Shown here piece after piece: positions 1-8,157 of a DNA stretch of 64,000 bases. The notes under the pieces were generated by a model that worked only from the letters and a program-made list of their open reading frames with translations, was not told the DNA's origin and searched no databases. This DNA is from Arthrobacter sp. U41. Lineage in GTDB: Bacteria; Actinomycetota; Actinomycetes; Actinomycetales; Micrococcaceae. Both the position numbers and the translations under genes were made by a program. Where the stretch lies: contig NZ_CP015733.1 of assembly GCF_001750145.1 (NCBI RefSeq), forward strand, positions 114,570 to 178,569. Direction: 5' to 3'. Position 1 is the first letter of the stretch. The number at the start of each line of letters is the position of its first letter.

Positions 1-43
1 TCATTCTGTCTTTTCGTAAGATAAGTTATCGGCGCTAAAGTAG

Positions 44-1418
44 GGCTCTCCTGACGTAAGTGTGGGTCAGGGTTTGCGTGTTATGAGGCATGGGTAGCCC
101 GGTAGATTTGGGAGTTCTCACACTGTCCAAATTTCGGAGCTACCCATGCGTGCTACTACTCTACTCAACGGCGTCTTGAATCTGGCCGGGGTCCGGGTTG
201 TTGACGTTGATCCTGGCGCCGGGGGTCCGCTGCTGGTGCGGGTGGCGTTGAAGGCCCGCAAGCGCCTGGACTGCCCGCACTGCAGCTACTCAACGATGGC
301 CGGGTATGACACCCGGTGGGCGGAATCGTCGTGGCGGCATCTGGATTTCGCCGGCAGGGTCCTGGTGCTCACAATGCTCCGCCGGCGGCTGGTCTGCCCC
401 AGCCACGGCGTCGTGGTGCAGGGCGTGCCGTTCGCCCGGCCCGGCTCCCGGTTCAGCACGGAATTTGAGGACATGATCGCCTGGCTGGTCACCCGTGCGG
501 ACAAGACCACGGTGTCCACCTTCGCCCGGATAGCGTGGCGGACCGTCGGGGCGATCTGTGAACGCGTCGTGGCCGAACAACTCGATGAGAGCCGCTTCGA
601 AGGCCTGGTCAATATCGGCGTGGATGAGATTTCCTGGCGCAAACACCACCGCTACCTGACCCTCGTCTCGGACCACGCCACCTCGAAGATCGTCTGGGGC
701 GCACCGGGAAAGAACGCGGCGACACTGGATGGATTCTTCAAGGAGATCGGACCGGTGAACACGGCGGCGATAGAGGCCGTCAGCATGGACATGGGCCCGG
801 CTTTTGCCAAGTCCGTGAAGACCAACGCACCCGGCGCGGTCATCTGCTACGACCCGTTCCACGTCATCCAGGTCGCCACCAACGCGCTGGAAGCCTTCCG
901 CCGTTCCATCTGGCAACGGACCCGTGAGCTGCCCGATCAGGACATCGCGAAGAAGTTCAAAGGAACCCGCTGGGTGCTGCTGAAAAACCCGCAGAACCTC
1001 ACCGAAAAACAACAAGCCACCCTGGCCGGGCTCGAACGCACCGGAGGGCTGCTCTGGGACGCCTACCAGCTCAAGGAATCCCTCCGGGAGGTCTTCGCCG
1101 GCGACCTCAACCCCGATGACGTGATGGAGATGATCACCACCTGGTGCGACCTCGCCGCCAAATCCAACATCCGCGAGTTCGCCAGGGCCGCCGCCACGAT
1201 CCGATCCCACACCCAAGGGATCCACGCAGCAGTCACCAGGAAACTCTCCAACGGCCGCCACGAAGGACTGAACAACAAGATCCGCACCATGACCCGCAGA
1301 TCCTACGGATTCCACACCCCCGAAGCCGCCCTCGCCCTGATCATGCTCGCCTGCGGACCCGTCGAAATCAAACTCCCATACCAGACATAACCGAACCCAC
1401 ATTCACGTCAGGAGAGCC
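44..1418 (+). mobile_element. ISL3-family insertion sequence
   Basis: A complete insertion sequence of 1375 bp. The terminal inverted repeats are 24 bp each (44-67 and 1395-1418) and differ at two positions; both ends begin ggctctcctgacgt when read inward. They are bordered by a perfect 8-bp direct repeat, taaagtag, at 36-43 and 1419-1426. Eight base pairs is the usual ISL3 target duplication. It encodes one transposase. The intact duplication points to a fairly recent insertion. The bases outside (1-35 and 1427-1520) show no recognisable gene that it could have interrupted. Confidence 0.93.
146..1390 (+). CDS. ISL3-family transposase
   Basis: The 414-residue transposase of the surrounding insertion sequence. 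An N-terminal zinc-ribbon-like region shows CPHC near residue 43 and a second pair around CPSHG near residue 84. It is followed by the ISL3 DDE catalytic core: GVDEISWRK (about 158-166), SMDMGPAF (about 212-219) and a C-terminal RHEGLNNKIR segment carrying the glutamate. The length is normal for the family. The start is ATG preceded by ggag six bases upstream. It should catalyse cut-and-paste movement of the element. The reading frame is undamaged, so it may be active. Confidence 0.95.
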   Translation: MRATTLLNGVLNLAGVRVVDVDPGAGGPLLVRVALKARKRLDCPHCSYSTMAGYDTRWAESSWRHLDFAGRVLVLTMLRRRLVCPSHGVVVQGVPFARPGSRFSTEFEDMIAWLVTRADKTTVSTFARIAWRTVGAICERVVAEQLDESRFEGLVNIGVDEISWRKHHRYLTLVSDHATSKIVWGAPGKNAATLDGFFKEIGPVNTAAIEAVSMDMGPAFAKSVKTNAPGAVICYDPFHVIQVATNALEAFRRSIWQRTRELPDQDIAKKFKGTRWVLLKNPQNLTEKQQATLAGLERTGGLLWDAYQLKESLREVFAGDLNPDDVMEMITTWCDLAAKSNIREFARAAATIRSHTQGIHAAVTRKLSNGRHEGLNNKIRTMTRRSYGFHTPEAALALIMLACGPVEIKLPYQT

Positions 1419-1520
1419 TAAAGTAGGACGAGTTCAAATAGAATGAGAGAACCCTACTTCCCTTCAGCGGCCTCGCTGTCCGACCGCGTCCTTTGTCGAG
1501 GCAGTCGGATGCGGCGAGCC

Positions 1521-2783
1521 CTATGTGGCGCGATACGGGTCGGTGTCGTAACCGGTTCGGTCCAGATCGCCGAAGAGAAGATCAACCAGCACCTCGTGCA
1601 ATAGTTTCACACCGTTGCAGAGGTCATCGGGTTCCGTGAATTCCCGTTCGGAATGGGCATAGCCTCCCGCGCTCGGAACGAAGAGCATCACGGTGGGAGC
1701 TATTTTGTTGAGGGCGATCGAGTCATGTCCCGACACCGTCAGCAGACTCATGCTGCTGAGATCGGCGCGTGCAGCGGCGGCATGGGAGATCCGCTCACTC
1801 GGCTCCCAGTACCGAGCGGGTTCACGGTGCCACAATTGTTGGATCTTGATATCCACCGAGGCAGCAGTCGCCGCGCTCTCGATCAGCTCGAGGAACTCGG
1901 CTTCCGCGGGCGCGAGGGCGTCGTAGTCTGCCGAGCGGATCTCCACGTGCATAGTCGCGTGCGATGTGACGACGTTTGGGGACTCCGGATACGTCCGCAA
2001 TTCGGTAACCGAGCTGTGAAGCAGACCTTCAGGACGGGAGTCCGTCATGGTCCGCACTCCAGCGATGACCAGCGCCGCACCCAAGAGAGCGTCCCGTCGC
2101 TCGGCCATCGGAGTGGCGCCGGTGTGGGACTGCTCACCTAGGATCTCGAGGTTGTACTTGTAGGCTGCCCAACTCGCCGTGACGGCGGCGACGTCGATCC
2201 CGTTCCGCTCCAAGCTCGAAGACTGTTCGACGTGAATCTCGGCGTACGCCTCGATGGGGACGTCGAGGGGAGCAATTCCTCGGTAACCGATCGCCTCGAG
2301 CGCCTCCCCGACGCTGATTCCTGCGGGGTCCGTTACAAGGAGTGCCTTATCGAGCGCAAGCGCGCCCGTGAACACGGACGATCCCATAAGACTCGGCTGG
2401 AAGCGGGCGCCTTCCTCATTCGTCCAGGCGACGACGGCGAGGTTACGGCGTGGCACGATCTCGCCGCGATGCACCCCTTCGGCAATGCCAGCGGCAGCGA
2501 CCAAGCTCGCCACCACTCCGTACGCGCCGTCGTACTTCCCGCCAGTAGGCTGGCTGTCGATGTGGGAGCCGGTCAGCACATAAGGAGCAGACGGGACAAA
2601 CTCGAAGAGTCCGAAGACATTGCCGATCTCATCCACATGGACTCGCGCTCCGGCCGCTTCGAGTCGCCCGCGCAGCCAGTCGCGGGCGACTCCATCGATC
2701 GAAGTCGCGCAGAGACGATGCATCCCGCCGCCCGATGTTGCTCCGATCTCCGAGAGGGCAGTGAATTCGTCGATAATGTTCAA
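1521..2783 (-). CDS. M20-family hydantoinase/carbamoylase-type amidohydrolase
   Basis: A 420-residue metal-dependent amidohydrolase of the M20 family, in the group of N-carbamoyl-amino-acid hydrolases, beta-ureidopropionases and allantoate amidohydrolases. Visible metal-site motifs are GSHIDSQPTGGKYDG (72-86, His74 and Asp85), TNEEGARF (121-128, glutamates 123/124) and HVEQ further on. It should hydrolyse a carbamoyl or similar C-N bond in the cytoplasm; the exact substrate cannot be read from the sequence. The start codon is TTG, chosen because aaggag sits nine bases upstream and no ATG is better placed. It is the last gene of the minus-strand catabolic arm, 280 bp beyond the symporter gene. 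Confidence 0.86.
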   Translation of the reverse strand: MNIIDEFTALSEIGATSGGGMHRLCATSIDGVARDWLRGRLEAAGARVHVDEIGNVFGLFEFVPSAPYVLTGSHIDSQPTGGKYDGAYGVVASLVAAAGIAEGVHRGEIVPRRNLAVVAWTNEEGARFQPSLMGSSVFTGALALDKALLVTDPAGISVGEALEAIGYRGIAPLDVPIEAYAEIHVEQSSSLERNGIDVAAVTASWAAYKYNLEILGEQSHTGATPMAERRDALLGAALVIAGVRTMTDSRPEGLLHSSVTELRTYPESPNVVTSHATMHVEIRSADYDALAPAEAEFLELIESAATAASVDIKIQQLWHREPARYWEPSERISHAAAARADLSSMSLLTVSGHDSIALNKIAPTVMLFVPSAGGYAHSEREFTEPDDLCNGVKLLHEVLVDLLFGDLDRTGYDTDPYRAT

Positions 2784-3014
2784 GGGTCAGGTCTCCTTCG
2801 CCTAGTTCTTCAAGGTGATACCCGCCGACGCGGCGGGAAGATCAGTCGTGATGCCACCGGTAATGCTTTACTTCCACATCGAACTTGCAGGCATCCCAGC
2901 ATCGATCTGCTACTCCGAGGTTCATGCCGCCGGCTTCACGTCGCCAGCCCAGTTCTACGTGGATTTCAACGCAGACGGAAATCGGTGTAGGGGCGGAACA
3001 CGGAGGTTATGACG

Positions 3015-3048
3015 GGGCCGCCGCCAGCCGTATAGCTGGCGACGGCCC
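3015..3048 (-). terminator. Hairpin between symporter and amidohydrolase genes
   Basis: Two 14-base arms (3015-3028 and 3035-3048) pair with a single mismatch around the loop cgtata. It lies just downstream of the symporter stop codon on the minus strand. There is no strong T-run, so it could attenuate rather than fully stop transcription into the amidohydrolase gene. Confidence 0.55.
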
Positions 3049-3063
3049 TAGCGGTGCCTGTGG

Positions 3064-4605
3064 CTAGTCGTTCAGGATCGGTTCATGCTGGGGCATCTCG
3101 TCCGGGATCTGCTTCGTCCTGACGGGCGCCTTGGCCGCGTCAAAGAATCCGGCGACGCGGGCGCGTTCGGTTGCGCTCTGTCCGGTCGCCGCGGAGACGA
3201 CAAGGAAGACGATCACGTTGACAATCAGCGCCACTACTCCGCCGGTTAGACTGCCGAGGGCTGGAATGTCGTCGGGGAAGATTACCGTCAACACGGCGGC
3301 GATCATGAAGCCACTGACCATGCCTGCAACAGCACCGTATTTGTTGCCCCCTCGCCAGAAGATTCCCAAAAAAAGTGGGACTGCGAGCTGGATGATGCCT
3401 TGGTATGAGATTTGGGCGAGCAGCTGCAGGCGGTCGAAATTGAAGGTGATGTAGGCGACGACACCCGCCACCGCCATGAAGACGACCATGCTCGACTTTG
3501 CAACAACAGTGAGGTGTCTATCGCTCAACTTACGGCGATCACTGTTGATGATGTCGTTTGCGATCTGTAGTCCGGCGACCTGCACGGAGCCGTCAATGTG
3601 GCCCATCGATGCGGCAAACACGATTGTGACCCCGAGGCCGAGCATCCATGTGCCACCGAACTGACTGAGGAGGGTGAACCAGCCCTGCTGGGGAGCTTCC
3701 GCGACCTCCGCGACGTGGGTTCCGGCGATGCCGACGAGCATCAGGAGCGTGTAGAACACTCCGGAGATGAGCACGGTACGGACCGTGCCCGACTTCACGG
3801 CGCGGACGCCGGAGGCGGTGTAGATGCGCTGGAAGCTCATGGGCCAGCAGAGCGAACCGATGACGCCCGTGAAGATGAGACTGAAGATGTAGAGGGGGCC
3901 GTAGGAGTCGCCGTCGCCCGGCAGTCGGAGGTACTTGTCTGCGACGGTCGAAAGGTCGGCGAAGCTGATGGGGCTGTTGTCGGCTCCGATGAGCAGGATG
4001 ACGCAGACGACAGCTGAACCAATGTAGGCGACTGCACCTTGGAACATGTCAGTCATGATAAGGCCGCGCATGCCCATTTTCACTGTCCAGAACTGGCGGA
4101 TCATGATGAGCACTAGGCCGACGATAAGGCAGGCGGTGACTGACCAAGCCCCGTCGCTGGCGACCTCGAAAAGGCTGCCCAGTGCCTGCATCCCGAGAAC
4201 GACCCAGGGGAAGAGGGAGACGACACCGATGATACTGGCGACCCTCTTGACTGCGCCGGACTGGAAGCGCATACCGAGCAGGTCCGGCTGGGTGCGCAGG
4301 TCGTATTTCTTTCCCCAACGCCAGGCGCGGGTCGCCATCAGGTACATGAATGCCACTCCGAGTGTGGCATAAGCGAGGGCATACATGCCGAAAACGCCGG
4401 CACCGGCCGCAAGTCCGAAAAATGCGATGAACGTGGCACCGGGCCACCACGAATTGACGTAAGACATGGCGACATACCAAGGTCCGTAACTGCGGCCGCC
4501 GACGGCGTATTCATCAAAGGTAGGCTTCGTGCGCTGCTGAGTCACGTAAAGGATCGCAATGACGATCAGGTAGAAGACGGCGAGCATCGCCAACATGATA
4601 ATCAT
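3064..4605 (-). CDS. Sodium:solute symporter (SSS family)
   Basis: A 513-residue polytopic membrane protein of the sodium/solute symporter family, with about 13 hydrophobic segments and typical early motifs (YAVGGRSYGPWYVAMSYVNS, then a GATFIAFFGLA stretch). It should import an organic solute by sodium symport. It overlaps the small membrane protein upstream by four bases (ATGA), so the two are translationally coupled, which is usual for SSS carriers with a small partner subunit. The substrate is unknown. Its position between two phosphotransferase-fold genes and an amidohydrolase suggests it carries the compound that this cluster degrades. Confidence 0.9.
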   Translation of the reverse strand: MIIMLAMLAVFYLIVIAILYVTQQRTKPTFDEYAVGGRSYGPWYVAMSYVNSWWPGATFIAFFGLAAGAGVFGMYALAYATLGVAFMYLMATRAWRWGKKYDLRTQPDLLGMRFQSGAVKRVASIIGVVSLFPWVVLGMQALGSLFEVASDGAWSVTACLIVGLVLIMIRQFWTVKMGMRGLIMTDMFQGAVAYIGSAVVCVILLIGADNSPISFADLSTVADKYLRLPGDGDSYGPLYIFSLIFTGVIGSLCWPMSFQRIYTASGVRAVKSGTVRTVLISGVFYTLLMLVGIAGTHVAEVAEAPQQGWFTLLSQFGGTWMLGLGVTIVFAASMGHIDGSVQVAGLQIANDIINSDRRKLSDRHLTVVAKSSMVVFMAVAGVVAYITFNFDRLQLLAQISYQGIIQLAVPLFLGIFWRGGNKYGAVAGMVSGFMIAAVLTVIFPDDIPALGSLTGGVVALIVNVIVFLVVSAATGQSATERARVAGFFDAAKAPVRTKQIPDEMPQHEPILND

Positions 4606-4901
4606 CGAATGTCCTTCATGGTCGGAGTCGTTGCGGATGAGAGGTGAAGCGCTTCGGGTTCGTCGTCGAGCTCACCGCGAATGTCTTCGGCGGCATACAG
4701 TGCCCAGAGCGCGAGACCGACAAGGAGTGCGTCGAAGATCCAGTACGCGATGGCGAATGGAATCCCGAGAATTGGAGTGGCGACACCGCTGGCTGAGAGG
4801 TAAAGCGGCGGGAAGAGGGCCATGACGAGAGCGAGGCCGTAAGCGACCCCGAACGCCGTGTAAATGGCCCGGGAACTGAGTCCTCGGATATAGCGTTTCA
4901 T
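4602..4901 (-). CDS. Small membrane partner of the symporter
   Basis: A 99-residue protein with two predicted transmembrane helices (about 13-32 and 43-66) separated by the short loop PPLYLSASGVATPILGIPF, and an acidic C-terminal tail. It resembles the small DUF3311/DUF485-type proteins encoded directly before SSS permeases. ATG at 4901 is preferred over the in-frame GTG at 4910, because that GTG lies inside the ribosome binding site aaggtgg. Its stop overlaps the symporter start by four bases. The likely role is assembly or function of the carrier; this is inferred from the pairing. Confidence 0.78.
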   Translation of the reverse strand: MKRYIRGLSSRAIYTAFGVAYGLALVMALFPPLYLSASGVATPILGIPFAIAYWIFDALLVGLALWALYAAEDIRGELDDEPEALHLSSATTPTMKDIR

Positions 4902-5127
4902 GTTATCCACCTTGTGTTTGCTCGTAATTTTGCTAATGCTGCCGGTTAGCTTGTGCTCGGGGCCGTTTTGCGATGGCGGTCCAGATGGGAACTACGGGAT
5001 GAAATGGGCTCCTTCTGGAATTGTGGGCATCGTTGGTGTTGCCGGTTATTTCGCATCCGGAGAGATTGTCAGGCCAGCGGATTAGCTTATGGAATGCCTG
5101 AAGCAATTAGTTTTGAGGGTTTAGTGG

Positions 5128-6048
5128 CTAGACCTGCTTCAGCCACTTATCGAAGTAGGGGTTGCCAGCAATATAGAAGGTCCGGTAGAGCTTCCACAGA
5201 CCGTATTTGTGGTAATCGAAGTCATCATCCCGAACGGCGGAATTAATCAGGCCCCACAGGCCCCACTTAGTATCGGCGATCATCCTTGATATCTGGGCCC
5301 TGGCGAATAGCTGCGGATTGGGGCCTCCCGCGTATCTTTCGACGAGTTCCCTGGCCTCGTCCTCCCCGACGAACATTTCAGTAAGTATCAGGCCGAGCTC
5401 GTAGCTGGCTTCGTTGTTTGCTGCGTAGTCGAAGTCGATGAGCTTCATCGGCTGTCCGTCGGCCAGCAGGAAGTTTCCAGGCATGGGGTCGTTGTGGGCC
5501 GGTACCAGGTCAAGACCGGAAGCCGTGAAAGCAGCAGCGGCTTGCCTGTAGTTTCGCAGTACCTCCGCGGTCCAGCCGGGAAGTTCAATTCCACTGACCT
5601 GGATCTGGTCGAAGTGCTCGTCGACCATGTCGATCATGGTCTTGGTCTGGGGAAGCTTTTGGGTGCTGTGCCATTTCCGGTAAAGGTCCATGGCGCCAGC
5701 GGCGACCTCGAAGTCTTGAAAATCGAGGGTGGTCGCCGGGTGGTATTCGGTGAGGAACTCGGAGATTTCGATGCCGCTTTGCTCGTCAAAGACGTAGACC
5801 TGGGGGCTGATTCCAATCTGCGCTGCTGCTTTGGCGGCGGAGTTGGCTGTTTTGCGGTCAATGAACTTCTCAGTTCCGGGACCGGGGATCTTGCCGAACA
5901 GGGTGCCGTCGTAGCCGTCGACCGTTATCCGGAAATTGTCGTTGGTCAGGCCTCCAGCTTGCGGCTCAATGGTAAGTGGACGGCTTCGCCACTCATCATT
6001 GAGGTAGACAACTCGGGTGAGTTCTTTGTTCAGGTCCGGGCTGATCAT
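5128..6048 (-). CDS. Phosphotransferase, choline/aminoglycoside kinase fold
   Basis: A 306-residue small-molecule kinase of the APH/choline kinase superfamily. It keeps a nucleotide loop (GGLTNDNFR, 32-40), the catalytic loop HNDPMPGN (185-192, Asp187 and Asn192) and the metal-binding LIDFDYA (203-209, Asp205), so it should be active. ATG at 6048 has ggaggg a few bases upstream and overlaps the preceding gene's stop by four bases; longer in-frame starts would run through that gene. The nearby permease and gamma-glutamyl ligase suggest an alcohol or amino-alcohol substrate, but this is inference. The C-terminus (KYGLWKLYRTFYI) resembles that of its inactive-looking neighbour. Confidence 0.85.
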   Translation of the reverse strand: MISPDLNKELTRVVYLNDEWRSRPLTIEPQAGGLTNDNFRITVDGYDGTLFGKIPGPGTEKFIDRKTANSAAKAAAQIGISPQVYVFDEQSGIEISEFLTEYHPATTLDFQDFEVAAGAMDLYRKWHSTQKLPQTKTMIDMVDEHFDQIQVSGIELPGWTAEVLRNYRQAAAAFTASGLDLVPAHNDPMPGNFLLADGQPMKLIDFDYAANNEASYELGLILTEMFVGEDEARELVERYAGGPNPQLFARAQISRMIADTKWGLWGLINSAVRDDDFDYHKYGLWKLYRTFYIAGNPYFDKWLKQV

Positions 6049-6989
6049 GAGAGTCCCTCCAGTAGCCGGGCTGTGCGTTGATCGTCCATGAGTCGGATCT
6101 CTGCCAGGGTCATGCGCCATAGACCGTACTTTGTCGAGTCGAGCCCGGCGGCGGTGTCGTCTGTTGCTGCACGTAGTGAGATCAACAGTGCCCAACGCAG
6201 GTGCTCGAGGACCTGCAGGAGTGCGGCGGCGGCATAATCGCTCTCGGTTCCGTGTGGCATCAGTTCCTCGAAAAGCTCCTCCTCAGACAGCACCGTGGGA
6301 CACGCTTCTGACATCAGCAACGCTGCATCGTGGGCCTTGGATAGTGCTGCTGCTGATCCCCATCCGATGAGCTTGATTTGATGGTTTGGGCCGACCAGGA
6401 CGTTGGAAATGGTTCCTTCTCCGTGGGATGGAACGAACCGGGAGCAATTCTGGTGGGCCAATAGTGGGCGCCGGAAGGTTTCCACCCTGTCTATAGCGTC
6501 GGTGAGCCGTTGATCGAGGGTAATGCGGCGGTCAGCGCACTCCTGCTGGAGGTGGTCGAGGTCCACGAACGCGCTGCGAGGACTCAGGTCGAGGTCGAGA
6601 TTGGCAAAGTCCTGTCGGGCTTTGATGAGGTTGGCCCGTACCTGCGGAAGGCGGAGAAGATCGAGACGTCCCACCCGCCATTCGGGAGGCATTCGTTCCA
6701 TGAGGAGAATGCCTCGCTGTGGATCGGCTACATGCACGCGGGGTCCGATGCCTGCGTTGCCGGCGGCCACCGCGGCCCTAATGAGGTTGTCCTTGTTGCG
6801 CCACGACCACGAGAACCGGGAGACGACTTTGGCCATGACTGGGACATGCTCCAACGTTGAGCCTTGGTAAAGGCTGCTGTCCGACGCCCACCAGCTGGGG
6901 GAGGGCACCTGTGGAACAGGGGCGGACCAGTCAACGCCGCGCAGTTCATGCTCCTCGCAAAAATCGGCAAGGACCTGCTGTTCCATCAT
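6045..6989 (-). CDS. Pseudokinase-like phosphotransferase paralogue
   Basis: A 314-residue protein of the same phosphotransferase fold as the next gene, but with altered active-site residues. The catalytic loop reads HGEGTISN (189-196), with Glu where the catalytic Asp is expected, and the metal-binding segment reads LIGWGSA (207-213) instead of IDFD. The rest of the fold looks intact, including a C-terminal KYGLWRMTLAEIRL like its neighbour. The ATGA overlap with the active-looking kinase suggests a paired regulatory or complex-forming role rather than catalysis. No frameshift or stop is present. A weak ribosome binding site fits translational coupling to the short upstream ORF. Confidence 0.8.
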   Translation of the reverse strand: MMEQQVLADFCEEHELRGVDWSAPVPQVPSPSWWASDSSLYQGSTLEHVPVMAKVVSRFSWSWRNKDNLIRAAVAAGNAGIGPRVHVADPQRGILLMERMPPEWRVGRLDLLRLPQVRANLIKARQDFANLDLDLSPRSAFVDLDHLQQECADRRITLDQRLTDAIDRVETFRRPLLAHQNCSRFVPSHGEGTISNVLVGPNHQIKLIGWGSAAALSKAHDAALLMSEACPTVLSEEELFEELMPHGTESDYAAAALLQVLEHLRWALLISLRAATDDTAAGLDSTKYGLWRMTLAEIRLMDDQRTARLLEGLS

Positions 6990-7123
6990 GATTTTGCAAT
7001 CCGCTGACGGACGATCTGCGGAGCTTTCGTCCCTGTGCCTGCGACATCGGGCCGTCGATGCCCGATGAGGACGGTCTCCTCCGCAGGCAGTCCGAGACTA
7101 GAGCCCGTTAAGGTTCTTGACAT
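6986..7123 (-). CDS. Short 45-residue ORF coupled to the pseudokinase
   Basis: A 46-codon frame starting at ATG 7123 with a good ribosome binding site (ggaaagga). It ends in a TGA that overlaps the start of the pseudokinase gene (ATGA). The product begins MSRTLTGSSLGLPAEETVLI and is otherwise rich in Arg, Gly and Pro; no family is recognised. It may be a real small protein, a leader peptide that couples translation, or a displaced N-terminus of the pseudokinase, which has no strong ribosome binding site of its own. Confidence 0.5.
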   Translation of the reverse strand: MSRTLTGSSLGLPAEETVLIGHRRPDVAGTGTKAPQIVRQRIAKS

Positions 7124-7182
7124 GGATGGTTCCTTTCCGAAGCCTGTGCGGCAGAGAGCCGCGAGGGGTTAAAAGTGAGGAA

Positions 7183-7995
7183 TTAAAAGTTCTGTCGCAG
7201 GGAAGTGCTGCCACGTTCGCGTGGATTCAGACTGGAAACCGTCAGCCGTGTGCGGTCCATCCTGAACAGGTCGACCGAAGTTTCCACCGGCCGGTCTTGG
7301 TCGTCGTAGGCGATACGGGTCACTATCAGGGCCGAGGTGTAAACCGGGATGTCGAGGAAATAGGCGGAAGCCCTTGGTACGGGTCCCGCTTCGATGGTTT
7401 CGTCGGCCCGGCTGATCGTGACCCCGTACTTTGAACCCAGCAGTCCATAGACCGCATCAAGTCTCTGCTCGAGCAGATCAGGGAAACGTGCCAGGCTCAG
7501 GTGCATCCGTTCCAGGGAGAGCGGCTTCTCATCGGCAAAGCGCAGTCTCAACAGCGTCACGATCGGATCCCCGACCGGTATCTGAAGATCCTCTGCGATT
7601 CCTTTCGAGGCCAGGTCCATGGATGCCGAAATAACCTTCGTGCCGTCCTTGAACCCTTGCTCCTGCAGCATCTGGGGAATCCCGGTAACTGTATTGAGGC
7701 TGCGGCTGACCTTTCTTTCGGGATAGTCCAAGGAAGGTGCCGAAATCCGTGAGGTAAGCCCGTTGGTCTCCTTACCACCCTCAGTGCCGGCAATAAAGGA
7801 TCCACCACTGCGTCCCAGTCCCCGGGTAATAAGCCCTTGGGATTCAAGCTCGGCCAGGGCCCGCCGAATTGTCGTCCGGGAGGCATCAAACGTCAGTGTT
7901 AGCTCCCTCTCGGATGCCAGCTTCCGAACCCCGCGCGCGCTGAGCTCCTCGACCATGCTGAGCAGGCCTTCGGTGACTTCGTGAACGGTCGCCAC
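7183..7995 (-). CDS. GntR/HutC-family transcriptional regulator
   Basis: A 270-residue regulator with an N-terminal winged helix (ASERELTLTFDASRTTIRRALAEL in two parts, about residues 27-50) and a C-terminal UTRA ligand-binding domain (about 90-240). Proteins of this type usually repress a catabolic operon until a pathway intermediate binds. The GTG start at 7995 has aggag upstream; no ATG fits better. It is transcribed away from the amidase gene, with a perfect palindromic operator between them, so it probably controls both arms and itself. Confidence 0.9.
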   Translation of the reverse strand: MATVHEVTEGLLSMVEELSARGVRKLASERELTLTFDASRTTIRRALAELESQGLITRGLGRSGGSFIAGTEGGKETNGLTSRISAPSLDYPERKVSRSLNTVTGIPQMLQEQGFKDGTKVISASMDLASKGIAEDLQIPVGDPIVTLLRLRFADEKPLSLERMHLSLARFPDLLEQRLDAVYGLLGSKYGVTISRADETIEAGPVPRASAYFLDIPVYTSALIVTRIAYDDQDRPVETSVDLFRMDRTRLTVSSLNPRERGSTSLRQNF

Positions 7996-8030
7996 GGAAC
8001 GGATCTCCTAATCACTAAATGGTATTCAAA

Positions 8031-8050
8031 ATAGACCATTTATGGTCTAT
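8031..8050. promoter_or_regulatory. Palindromic operator, probably for the GntR regulator
   Basis: Perfect 9-bp arms, atagaccat and atggtctat, separated by tt. GntR/HutC regulators bind short palindromes of this TGGTCTA/TAGACCA kind. A second, overlapping inverted repeat (taaatgg 8016-8022 with ccattta 8036-8042) extends toward the regulator gene. The site sits between divergent genes and directly abuts a predicted promoter for the amidase operon. Confidence 0.72.
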
Positions 8051-8054
8051 CCAA

Positions 8055-8082
8055 TTGGTTTGTTTTAGCTGGGTTTTAGAAT
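8055..8082 (+). promoter_or_regulatory. Predicted promoter of the amidase/gamma-glutamyl operon
   Basis: A -35-like ttggtt (8055-8060) and a -10-like tagaat (8077-8082) are separated by 16 bases, about 75 bases before the amidase start. The palindromic operator ends five bases before the -35 element, so a bound repressor could block polymerase. Prediction by eye only. Confidence 0.45.
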
Positions 8083-8157
8083 ATGGTGTGGATCACAGTT
8101 TGTCTCTAGTTGGACAGAACTTTATGAAACATCCGACTCCACGGACGGGGAAGCACG

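Noticed and set aside
290..1402. A long minus-strand frame opposite the ISL3 transposase
   Set aside because: GC-rich shadow of the transposase; low-complexity composition and no family resemblance.
2815..3012. A 65-codon plus-strand frame between the amidohydrolase and symporter genes
   Set aside because: No ribosome binding site or recognisable family; it runs against both neighbours.
4898..4912. A DnaA-box-like ttatccacc
   Set aside because: Single copy inside a ribosome binding region of the symporter partner gene; no other origin feature nearby.
5494..6081. A 195-codon plus-strand frame opposite the kinase gene
   Set aside because: It overlaps the kinase completely, and the kinase carries clear motifs; this is a shadow.
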